DNA of 6,530 nt from positions 1 to 6,530 of the forward strand of contig JAQVKJ010000079.1 in NCBI GenBank assembly GCA_028694715.1, in the 5' to 3' direction. This DNA comes from Weeksellaceae bacterium (GTDB lineage Bacteria; Bacteroidota; Bacteroidia; Flavobacteriales; Weeksellaceae). Each line of letters starts with the position of its first letter. Position 1 is the first letter of the stretch. The notes beneath the pieces were generated by a model that worked only from the letters and a program-made list of their open reading frames with translations, did no database searches and was not told where the DNA came from. Shown here piece by piece: positions 1 to 5,905 of this stretch. Position numbers and translations under genes: made by a program.

Positions 1-4
1 GTAC

Positions 5-190
5 CTAATTAAAAGGAATGTCAAAACCGTCGGGATGGACGATGTAATTATTCTTGTTTATGAGTTTGCCGGTGCTGTCGTGCAGTTGCCAGGCGATTTG
101 AACCATCCTCGGCCAGTTGTCTGTGTCGGTTGGCGGTGCATTAAAATTCTTTGGCAATCCGGTGGTTTCGGTGTCATAAATTAGGAACAT
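5..190 (-). CDS. dnaE: DNA polymerase III alpha subunit with N-terminal DnaQ-type exonuclease domain, N-terminal fragment
   Basis: The 61 visible residues are the start of a DEDD-family 3'-5' exonuclease domain. The ExoI motif DTETTGLP lies at about residues 7-14 and carries the catalytic Asp and Glu. It is followed by DNWPRMVQIAWQLHD, a stretch I associate with the Bacteroidota replicative polymerase, where the proofreading domain is fused in front of the PHP and polymerase domains of DnaE. A full protein would exceed 1000 residues. Here the frame meets TAG at bases 7-5, straight after GFDIPFN, where family members normally continue toward the ExoII region. The reading is therefore truncated. 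The stop is so close to the edge that a contig-end error, a frameshift or an insertion junction are all possible. The start is ATG at 190; no Shine-Dalgarno site is well placed. A stand-alone DnaQ-like exonuclease is the alternative reading. The gene lies downstream of the RDD gene on the same strand, 156 bp away. Confidence 0.68.
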   Translation of the reverse strand: MFLIYDTETTGLPKNFNAPPTDTDNWPRMVQIAWQLHDSTGKLINKNNYIVHPDGFDIPFN

Positions 191-346
191 TCCTGAAAAT
201 TTTGGTTATGATTTGAGTTTTGAAAGTTACGGATTTATATGCCAGATTGAAAGAGGAATTATCAACAATCCTTCAAAATAAATCTTATTCGTTTGCAGTC
301 AGTCGGTTAAAATTCAAGCATCAAAAATGAATTTGCTCCGAATGAT

Positions 347-835
347 TTAATCATTGGTTCCTGAGCCAATCTGTTCGATATTATCATTCCGGCTTCTGAT
401 TCTTTCAAAATCACTAATTTTTACTACCCTTGTTTTGGACAGAGTATCGTGCCATCCAGCAGCCGAGAAGAGAAATGAAAACGCCTCGAACGGAATCATT
501 CTGCATAGCGAGCGAACCAAATAAGTGTTGAATCCTGGTTCTTCTCCATTGAGGAGTACCACGCGTGTATTTGTGACATATTTCCCTATGGATCTGCCTT
601 TGAGCAAATATTCTTGAAGTGAATACAATAACACATAAAAGACCAGCGAAAAGATGCTTGTAATGATAATTCCTTCTGTAGAAAATGAATTCAGAAGTCC
701 AATGCTCCCGTAGTACATTATGATTTCAATAATGTTGTACACAATATTGATGACGATGCCGTCTATGATGAAGTTAGCGAATCTTCTACCGGGAGAAGCC
801 AATGAGTATTCTACTGCTCTTGTGATATTGTCCAT
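347..835 (-). CDS. RDD family integral membrane protein
   Basis: This 162-residue protein has the RDD domain signature. RRFANFIID (residues 17-25) holds the conserved Arg and Asp of the first helix. GRSIGKY (80-86) is the conserved loop before the next segment. RSLCRMIPFEAFSFLF (108-123) and GWHDTLSKTRVV (127-138) close the domain. Hydrophobic segments are visible at about 20-42 and 55-74, with a weaker one at 108-125, so it should sit in the inner membrane. RDD proteins have no single known function; some have been linked to ion or solute transport, so no substrate is assigned. The start is ATG at 835, preceded by an A-rich stretch (836-851) as usual in Bacteroidota. Only 16 bp separate it from the stop of the upstream acyltransferase gene, so it is probably the third gene of the lysC transcript. 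The charged C-terminal tail (about 140-162) is likely cytoplasmic. The family call is firm; the role is unknown. Confidence 0.88.
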   Translation of the reverse strand: MDNITRAVEYSLASPGRRFANFIIDGIVINIVYNIIEIIMYYGSIGLLNSFSTEGIIITSIFSLVFYVLLYSLQEYLLKGRSIGKYVTNTRVVLLNGEEPGFNTYLVRSLCRMIPFEAFSFLFSAAGWHDTLSKTRVVKISDFERIRSRNDNIEQIGSGTND

Positions 836-851
836 TTTTTATTTTAATATA

Positions 852-2693
852 TCAGTGATTTGTGTTGTCATTGTCGGTTTCTAATTTTCGGTTGAGTTCT
901 GCCTGAAATTCTTCCAGTACGGGTTTGACAGTGCTTTCTGGCAAATCGCTGATTCGTATGTACATCAGTCCGTCCACGGCGTCATTGAATTTTGGGTCCA
1001 CATTGAATCCGATGATTCTGGCGTTTTGTTTGATGTATTTTTTGATAAGAACCGGAATTCTCAGAAGATTGGGTTCTATTTCGTCAATGATTTTATCGAG
1101 TTTATTTAAATCGGCCTCTGCAGCATAGAAAAAGAATTCCTTATCGGCGTCTTTGAGTTTGATTTTGAATTCTTTTTTGGGTCTGACAAACTGTGCAACA
1201 TAAGGGTCGTAATAGTGAGATTTCATAAATTCAATCATCAGTGATTTTGAAAAATCTGAAAACTGATTGCTGATACTTACTCCACCGATGATGTATTTTT
1301 CTTCCGGATAACGGAGTGTTACATGCACTATTCCACGCCAGAGTAGGAACAAAGGCATTGGCTTTTGTTGATAGTGCGGGATGATAAATGCCCGTCCCAT
1401 TTCTATACAACTTTTCAGGAACGGATACAGTTCTGGTTCTATGTGAAACAATTCATTCAGATAAAATCCGTTGACACCGTGTTTTTCATAAACCTCATGC
1501 CCGAGCGCCATCCTGTATGCGCCCACGATTTGCTTGGCAGCTTCGTCCCACAAAAACAAATGGTGATAATGGATGTCATACCGATCCAAATCAATTTCCT
1601 GATTGGTTCCTTCACCGGCTTCTCTGAAGGTAATTTCTCTGAGACGCCCGATTTCTCTCAGGATGTTCGGGATTTCTGCTGCGCAGGTGAAGTAACACTC
1701 ATAATTGTTGTTTTTGAAGAGCAAAAGATCTTCGCTTTTTCTCAGTTCTATAATTTCCTGTTCAATGAGTTCTGGAGCTGTTGGCTCAATGATTTTTTTT
1801 GGCTTTCTGTTCCGGGTATTCATTGCAATGGTGGCCGGGATTTTCAAGGTTTCCATCAAGCGTGAACTGCGGTTGTAGTAATAGGAAAGCGAGTAAGTTT
1901 TTTTTCTGAGGAATTCAGTGAAATCTTTTGTTTCTTGAAATTCTGATTGTTGTTTTGGCAAAATCGGTTTGCCAATTCTGATTTGAATCGGCTTCAGTCG
2001 TGGTCTGATCATTTCTGAAGGGAGCAGTGCTGTCTGTAGGCTTGGGCTGAGTTTTGACAAACGATAAAACAGTGGGCTGTTTTTGGCATGAAAGTACATC
2101 GGGATGACTGGGACATTCAGTCTTTTTATTAACTTCATTACCGGTTCCTGCCATTCTCGGTCGGCGGTTTCTCCTTTTTCATTTTTGACCGAAACTTCAC
2201 CTGCCGGAAAAATCCCGAGACTGTATCCTTCGCGGATGTGTTTGATGGCCTCTCTCATGCCCATCACACTGCTAAAGGCGTCTTTGCGGGTTTCAAAAGG
2301 ATTCACTGCGATTACCATGGATTCGAGCGGTTCAATTTTTCTGAGGAGAAAATTCCCCATTACTTTGAAATTGGGTCTCTTTTTTCCGATGATGTGCATC
2401 ATCAGAATGCCATCGAGTGCGCCCAATGGATGGTTGGAAACGATGACAAAAGGGCCCTCTTTGGGAATTCTTTTCAGGTCTTCTTCGTGGAGTTTATATT
2501 GAATGTTGAGCTCGTCCAGTAAGTATTCCAGGAAATCTTCAGCGTTTTTTTCATACCCACCTGAATAAAGCCGGTTAACGCTCGGAATTCCACTGATGAC
2601 TTTAAAAAGCCAAGCGACTAAATAGCCGGGCGGACCGAATTTATTCAGACCCGATGCCTGAAAGATGTCTTTTGTGCTGATTAATTTTGCCAC
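852..2693 (-). CDS. Bifunctional lysophospholipid acyltransferase / GNAT-type N-acyltransferase (OlsF-like aminolipid synthase)
   Basis: This 613-residue protein has two acyltransferase domains. Residues about 60-270 are PlsC-like: SNHPLGALDG (86-95) is motif I, NPFETRK (131-137) motif II, IFPAGEVS (161-168) motif III and VPVIPMYF (194-201) motif IV. His88 and Asp94 are five residues apart, against four in classical HX4D enzymes; I recall this longer spacing from hemolysin/OlsF-type relatives. Residues about 330-510 are an OlsB-like GNAT domain, with RYDIHYHHLFLWD (371-383) and EMGRAF (431-436). FNVDPKFNDAVDGLM (563-577) lies near the C-terminus. In characterised OlsF enzymes (Serratia, Flavobacterium johnsoniae) the C-terminal half N-acylates ornithine and the N-terminal half adds the second acyl chain. 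The amino acid used here cannot be read from sequence; ornithine, glycine and lysine are candidates. It should act at the inner face of the cytoplasmic membrane. The start is GTG at 2693: an in-frame TAA lies two codons upstream and the next ATG is near residue 98. It overlaps lysC by 13 nt. Confidence 0.86.
   Translation of the reverse strand: MAKLISTKDIFQASGLNKFGPPGYLVAWLFKVISGIPSVNRLYSGGYEKNAEDFLEYLLDELNIQYKLHEEDLKRIPKEGPFVIVSNHPLGALDGILMMHIIGKKRPNFKVMGNFLLRKIEPLESMVIAVNPFETRKDAFSSVMGMREAIKHIREGYSLGIFPAGEVSVKNEKGETADREWQEPVMKLIKRLNVPVIPMYFHAKNSPLFYRLSKLSPSLQTALLPSEMIRPRLKPIQIRIGKPILPKQQSEFQETKDFTEFLRKKTYSLSYYYNRSSRLMETLKIPATIAMNTRNRKPKKIIEPTAPELIEQEIIELRKSEDLLLFKNNNYECYFTCAAEIPNILREIGRLREITFREAGEGTNQEIDLDRYDIHYHHLFLWDEAAKQIVGAYRMALGHEVYEKHGVNGFYLNELFHIEPELYPFLKSCIEMGRAFIIPHYQQKPMPLFLLWRGIVHVTLRYPEEKYIIGGVSISNQFSDFSKSLMIEFMKSHYYDPYVAQFVRPKKEFKIKLKDADKEFFFYAAEADLNKLDKIIDEIEPNLLRIPVLIKKYIKQNARIIGFNVDPKFNDAVDGLMYIRISDLPESTVKPVLEEFQAELNRKLETDNDNTNH
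2681..2693 (-). promoter_or_regulatory. 13-nt stop/start overlap coupling lysC to the acyltransferase gene
   Basis: On the minus strand the bases GTGGCAAAATTAA contain both the GTG start of the acyltransferase (2693-2691) and the TAA stop of lysC (2683-2681), in different frames. No Shine-Dalgarno-like motif precedes the GTG. An in-frame TAA two codons upstream excludes a longer start. A ribosome ending on lysC could re-initiate here, so translational coupling is a reasonable inference. The overlap itself is read directly from the sequence. Confidence 0.7.
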
Positions 2694-3928
2694 TTTTTAA
2701 TGAGCTGTAATGTGTTTTTAATAATTTGCCTCAATAATTCTTCACCTTCACCCGGTTCAGGCACCGATTTGTTTTCGAAATTTCTGACTGTGTATAAACA
2801 TACATCTTTTTCGCATTCAATCAGATATTCAGCTCTGATTTCATTCATGAATTCTTCGAGTCGCAAAAATTTATCTTCCACACAAAGTGAAAAAGTAATG
2901 GCAGAATTCTGCATCAAATTCACTTTGATTTTCAGGTGGTGGAGCAGGCTGCAAATCCTGCTGATTTTGTCTTCTGTAATGAATGAAAAATCGCGGGTGG
3001 TCAGTGTCAGCAGTTGCTGGTTTTTTTTGAGTATGTAACAGGGGACATCGGGGTCCATCGACATCCCGTTTTGAATGCGAGTTCCCTCTCCATGAGGATT
3101 TAGGAATGATTTCACAAAGAATGGGATTTCCTTTTGTTTGAGTGGTTGCAGAGTTTTTGGATGAATGACCGAGGCGCCATAGAAGGCGAGTTCAATCGCT
3201 TCTTGGTACGAAATACTTTTCAACAGTATCGGGTTTTCAAAATACCTTGGATCGGCGTTTAATACCCCTTCCACATCTTTCCAAATTGTCAAGTCCTCAG
3301 CATCCAAACAATGGGCAATGATGGCGGCAGAATAATCAGAACCTTCGCGTCCCAAAGTAGTGGTAAAATAATTGGAGTCGGAACCAATGAATCCTTGGGT
3401 GAGATAAAATTTTCCGGGGGTTAATTTCTCCAGATTTTTTTTGCTTTCGTTCATGTCCACCTTCGATTCGCGGTATGTGTCATCAGTTTTGATGTATTCA
3501 CGAACATCCAACCATTGGTTTTCGATTCCTACCTGATTCAGGTAGTGGCTGACGATTTTGGTAGAAAGCAGCTCGCCGTAGGGAACGGTTTGGTCATACA
3601 CAAAATCGTAATTGGGCGATTTGTTTTTTTGGAGAAATTGTGTCAATTCATCAAAAAGATCTTCAACTTCAGTAAAAACTTGGTGTCCGGATTCAAATAA
3701 TTCACTGATTATATCGAGATGGAAATTGAGAATTTGGTTGAGTTTTTGTTGGTAATCAGAATTTTCAAAATAAAGTTTAATCCCCTCTTCAAAGGCATTG
3801 GTTGTCTTGCCCATGGCTGAAACCACCATGATTATATCATTGCAACCAACTGCTTCCAACACCTTTGCAGTGTTTTTTACGCCAGAAGCATCCTTGACCG
3901 ATGCGCCTCCGAATTTGAATACTTTCAT
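2681..3928 (-). CDS. lysC: Aspartate kinase (aspartokinase), monofunctional
   Basis: Aspartokinase phosphorylates aspartate with ATP, the first committed step toward lysine/diaminopimelate, threonine and methionine, in the cytoplasm. The 415-residue protein starts with KFGGASV (5-11), the nucleotide-binding Lys-Phe-Gly-Gly motif. It carries TTLGREGSDYSAA (190-202), WKDVEGVLNADPR (216-228) and GASVIHPKT (251-259), all diagnostic of the amino-acid-kinase fold of this family. An ACT-like regulatory region follows from about residue 298, including LMQNSAITFSL (338-348), the likely effector-binding segment. The tail after about 375 is too short for a complete second ACT domain; E. coli LysC has 449 residues. 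This matches my memory of the Bacteroidota form, but the feedback inhibitor cannot be named. There is no homoserine dehydrogenase fusion. The start is ATG at 3928, which places KFGG at the expected distance from the N-terminus. It is the first gene of a minus-strand cluster and divergent from fbp. Confidence 0.95.
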   Translation of the reverse strand: MKVFKFGGASVKDASGVKNTAKVLEAVGCNDIIMVVSAMGKTTNAFEEGIKLYFENSDYQQKLNQILNFHLDIISELFESGHQVFTEVEDLFDELTQFLQKNKSPNYDFVYDQTVPYGELLSTKIVSHYLNQVGIENQWLDVREYIKTDDTYRESKVDMNESKKNLEKLTPGKFYLTQGFIGSDSNYFTTTLGREGSDYSAAIIAHCLDAEDLTIWKDVEGVLNADPRYFENPILLKSISYQEAIELAFYGASVIHPKTLQPLKQKEIPFFVKSFLNPHGEGTRIQNGMSMDPDVPCYILKKNQQLLTLTTRDFSFITEDKISRICSLLHHLKIKVNLMQNSAITFSLCVEDKFLRLEEFMNEIRAEYLIECEKDVCLYTVRNFENKSVPEPGEGEELLRQIIKNTLQLIKKWQN

Positions 3929-3955
3929 TTACAACAGTTACTCAAAAGTGACTGA

Positions 3956-3963
3956 CAAAGATA
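3956..3963 (-). promoter_or_regulatory. -7 promoter element of the lysC operon
   Basis: The minus strand reads TATCTTTG, an exact match to the Bacteroidota sigma-factor -7 consensus TAnnTTTG. It ends 27 bp upstream of the lysC ATG, which implies a 5' leader of roughly 20 nt and leaves no room for a leader riboswitch. I could not find a clear -33 TTG at the usual distance; only a T-rich stretch lies there, so the promoter call rests on one element. It lies inside the inverted repeat at 3957-3978. Confidence 0.5.
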
Positions 3964-3978
3964 AACATTGTTATCTTT
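3957..3978. repeat. Perfect 8-bp inverted repeat in the lysC-fbp divergent promoter region
   Basis: AAAGATAA (3957-3964) is followed by six bases and then its exact reverse complement TTATCTTT (3971-3978). The left arm overlaps the lysC -7 element. The right arm gives the near-consensus TATCTTTC on the plus strand, toward fbp. It may be an operator for a dimeric regulator, or two facing -7 elements. The symmetry is seen directly; the function is inferred. Confidence 0.5.
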
Positions 3979-3979
3979 C
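3972..3979 (+). promoter_or_regulatory. Possible -7 element for fbp
   Basis: TATCTTTC differs from TAnnTTTG in the last base and would give a 5' leader of about 58 nt. A competing candidate, GATATTTG at 4013-4020, also has one mismatch and would give a leader of under 20 nt. Neither has an obvious -33 TTG, so the fbp promoter is not settled. Confidence 0.22.
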
Positions 3980-4044
3980 TATTTTTAAGAAAAAATGATT
4001 CTATAAATTTACGATATTTGTGTATTCTTATAAACAATCAAAAA

Positions 4045-5058
4045 ATGGATTTGGAAAGAGACCATCAGACACTGGGTGAATTTATCATAGAAAGGCAAAA
4101 AGATTTTAAATATTCCTCAGGTGAACTGACTCGTTTGCTGAGTTCAATTAAACTTGCCTGCAAAATTGTGAACCAAAAAGTAAATCAAGCCGGACTGATG
4201 GACATTTTGGGGAAGTTCGGCAAGGAGAATGTCCAAGGTGAAGAACAGCAGAAGCTGGATGTGTTTGCCAATGCGGTCTTTATTAACACACTTTCGCAGA
4301 GAGAAGTGGTTTGTGGGATTGCTTCCGAGGAGAGCGAAGATTTTATCAGAATTGAAAATGCTCAGAATTCAGATAAAAGCAATTATGTGGTTTTGATTGA
4401 TCCATTGGACGGTTCTTCCAACATAGATGTAAATGTTTCTGTGGGGACCATTTTTTCGATATACAGAAGAATCACCCCACAAGGCACCCCCGTACAACTC
4501 GAAGATTTTCTGCAAGCTGGTAACCAACAGGTGGCAGCAGGCTACATTGTTTACGGGAGTTCGACCATGTTGATTTACACCACCGGAAGAGGCACAAATG
4601 GTTTTACACTTAATCCACAAATCGGAACTTTTTATCTGTCTCATCCCAGTTTGAGGATTCCGGAAGACGGAAAGATTTATTCTATAAATGAAGGGAATTA
4701 TGCCAGGTTTCCACAAGGGGTGAAGGATTACATCAAATATTGTCAGGCCGATGAGGGAGACCGACCTTACACCTCAAGATACATCGGTTCGCTTTGTGCG
4801 GATTTTCATAGAAACATGATAAAAGGCGGGATTTATATTTATCCGTCAGGAACCAAGAATCCGAACGGTAAACTCAGACTTTTGTACGAATGCAACCCCA
4901 TGGCTTTCCTGGCTGAACAGGCTGGTGGCAAGGCCACCGACGGATTCAACAGAATCATGGACATTCAACCCCACTCACTGCACCAAAGAGTGCCTTTCTT
5001 CTGCGGTTCCAAAAACATGGTGGAAAAGGCAGAGGAATTTTTAAAGGCGAATACATAA
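4045..5058 (+). CDS. fbp: Class I fructose-1,6-bisphosphatase
   Basis: This cytoplasmic enzyme hydrolyses fructose 1,6-bisphosphate to fructose 6-phosphate, the irreversible gluconeogenic step. The 337-residue protein follows E. coli Fbp along its whole length, which is about the same. [10 protein letters not shown] (9-18) and SGELTRLL (25-32) form the N-terminal region associated with AMP control. [11 protein letters not shown] (62-72), the EE of SEES (95-96) and [13 protein letters not shown] (118-130) supply metal and substrate residues. INEGNY (214-219), [14 protein letters not shown] (244-257) and [17 protein letters not shown] (279-295) complete the active site, and none of these motifs is missing. 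I chose ATG at 4045 over the in-frame TTG at 4018. The ATG puts TLGEF at the family's usual distance from the N-terminus and has an A-rich upstream context; the nine extra residues from TTG have no counterpart in E. coli Fbp. The gene is divergent from lysC and converges on the DUF2797 gene with a 17-bp gap that shows no hairpin terminator. Confidence 0.97.
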   Translation: MDLERDHQTLGEFIIERQKDFKYSSGELTRLLSSIKLACKIVNQKVNQAGLMDILGKFGKENVQGEEQQKLDVFANAVFINTLSQREVVCGIASEESEDFIRIENAQNSDKSNYVVLIDPLDGSSNIDVNVSVGTIFSIYRRITPQGTPVQLEDFLQAGNQQVAAGYIVYGSSTMLIYTTGRGTNGFTLNPQIGTFYLSHPSLRIPEDGKIYSINEGNYARFPQGVKDYIKYCQADEGDRPYTSRYIGSLCADFHRNMIKGGIYIYPSGTKNPNGKLRLLYECNPMAFLAEQAGGKATDGFNRIMDIQPHSLHQRVPFFCGSKNMVEKAEEFLKANT

Positions 5059-5075
5059 TATTAAACTGTGCAAAT

Positions 5076-5867
5076 TCAGATGGTCAGGATGACATAAAAC
5101 CCTTCGTGTCCTCTTAGATTCCAGACTGTGTTGTCTTCAAAAATCCAGTACTGTCCTTTGATTCCGGTGAGTATGCCTTCGTATTCTTTTTGTTTATTGA
5201 GATTGAGCGATTTGATTTTTTCGGGGTATTTCAATACCGGATAATTGAATTGATAAAGGGTATTGTCTGTAGAATAAAAAATCGATTCTTCTTCAGGTAT
5301 ATATATTTTGAACAAATCTTTTTGCGCAATCAAATCCACATCAGGCACCTCATTTTTGAGCATCCGCTGGTAATTGGTTTTGTCGGCCAGATGTTCTTTG
5401 AGTGCTACCTCAATCACTCCAGCCTGATAACGGTTTTCTGTCTCTGCCAAAACAATTGCACTCGTAGCACCTTGGTCGATCCAACGGGTAGGAATCTGAG
5501 AGACCCTGGTCACCCCGACTTTGACCTCAGAGGAAAGCGCCAGATAAGTGATGTGTGGCTGAAGCTCAAATTTCTTTTCCCATTCAAGGTCTCTTTTTTC
5601 AAGGCCGAGATGGGCAGTGGACAATTCTGGCCTGATGATGTTCTCATTGGCTTGTGGCAGTGTAAAAAAACAATTTTTGCAAAAACCCATTCTAAAAATT
5701 TCCTTGTCCAATCCACAGCCGAGACATTCGTTGTGGTCGTGGTAAATCCTTATTTTTTTGCCCAATTGGGCATTGACATCCAAAAAATCATTTTTTAAAT
5801 TCAAATAATACTGAACCGGTTTTTTGTATTCGGTAATCATCTTTCTAATCTGGCCTTCTAAAATCAT
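5076..5867 (-). CDS. DUF2797 family protein with N-terminal zinc-ribbon-like motif
   Basis: This 263-residue protein of unknown function is recognised as DUF2797. The opening segment, about residues 1-24 and including LRKM-like QIRKM and PVQYYLNL, matches my memory of family N-termini and supports ATG at 5867. Cys48, Cys51, Cys63 and Cys66 form CxxC-x11-CxxC, a probable zinc site. The core runs YLALSSEVKVGVTR (108-121), then PTRWIDQGA (126-134), then AGVIEVALKEHL (149-160). The spacing of Tyr108, Lys116-Val-Gly118, Arg121/Arg128 and Glu153 resembles GIY-YIG nuclease relatives of the T5orf172/MUG113 type. This is a pattern match by eye only, and activity is not claimed. No signal peptide or membrane segment is visible, so it should be cytoplasmic. 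It converges on fbp and diverges from the GH3 gene across 38 bp, which may hold promoters for both directions. On the minus strand I see only the imperfect TAATTTG near 5898-5904 as a -7 candidate. Confidence 0.87.
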   Translation of the reverse strand: MILEGQIRKMITEYKKPVQYYLNLKNDFLDVNAQLGKKIRIYHDHNECLGCGLDKEIFRMGFCKNCFFTLPQANENIIRPELSTAHLGLEKRDLEWEKKFELQPHITYLALSSEVKVGVTRVSQIPTRWIDQGATSAIVLAETENRYQAGVIEVALKEHLADKTNYQRMLKNEVPDVDLIAQKDLFKIYIPEEESIFYSTDNTLYQFNYPVLKYPEKIKSLNLNKQKEYEGILTGIKGQYWIFEDNTVWNLRGHEGFYVILTI

Positions 5868-5877
5868 TGGTTTTGAT

Positions 5878-5885
5878 TAAATTTG
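5878..5885 (+). promoter_or_regulatory. -7 promoter element of the GH3-family gene
   Basis: TAAATTTG matches the Bacteroidota -7 consensus TAnnTTTG exactly and lies 20 bp before the ATG at 5906, implying a leader of about 14 nt. No TTG is found at the expected -33 distance; the nearest upstream TTG (5867-5869) is too close. The TTTG at 5882-5885 also faces a CAAA at 5897-5900, an imperfect dyad that may reflect paired divergent promoters. Confidence 0.45.
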
Positions 5886-5905
5886 CAGTAAAATTACAAA
5901 TTATT

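Noticed and set aside
191..346. Small gene, ncRNA or promoter in the gap between the RDD gene and the polymerase gene
   Set aside because: There is no convincing open frame or strong hairpin. The nearest -7-like string on the minus strand, TATTTTG, is one base short of TAnnTTTG and lacks a paired TTG.
341..355. AATGATT-T-AATCATT dyad over the RDD stop codon as a terminator
   Set aside because: The stem is all but one pair A/T, the loop is a single base unless the stem is shortened to five pairs, and no T-run follows directly on the minus strand.
1365..1865. 166-codon open frame on the plus strand
   Set aside because: It is antisense to the GNAT half of the acyltransferase, with no domain or start context. 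The other plus-strand frames at 925-1128, 2104-2502, 2238-2522, 2700-3038 and 3515-3700 are rejected for the same reason.
4018..4044. Upstream TTG start extending fbp by nine residues
   Set aside because: The extra residues have no counterpart in E. coli Fbp, while the ATG at 4045 gives the family's normal N-terminus.
3929..4044. Lysine riboswitch or leader peptide ahead of lysC
   Set aside because: The space is only 116 bp and is shared with a divergent gene. The consensus -7 element leaves a leader of about 20 nt, too short for a riboswitch or attenuator.
4369..4716. 115-codon open frame on the minus strand
   Set aside because: It is a shadow of fbp, whose catalytic motifs are all present in the plus-strand frame.
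5059..5075. Bidirectional terminator between fbp and DUF2797
   Set aside because: The 17-bp gap is A/T-rich with no inverted repeat, and I saw no stem extending into the gene ends.
5190..5798. 202-codon open frame on the plus strand
   Set aside because: It lies wholly antisense to the DUF2797 gene, and its translation is Phe/Ile-rich with no recognisable domain. The opposite frame has clear family motifs.
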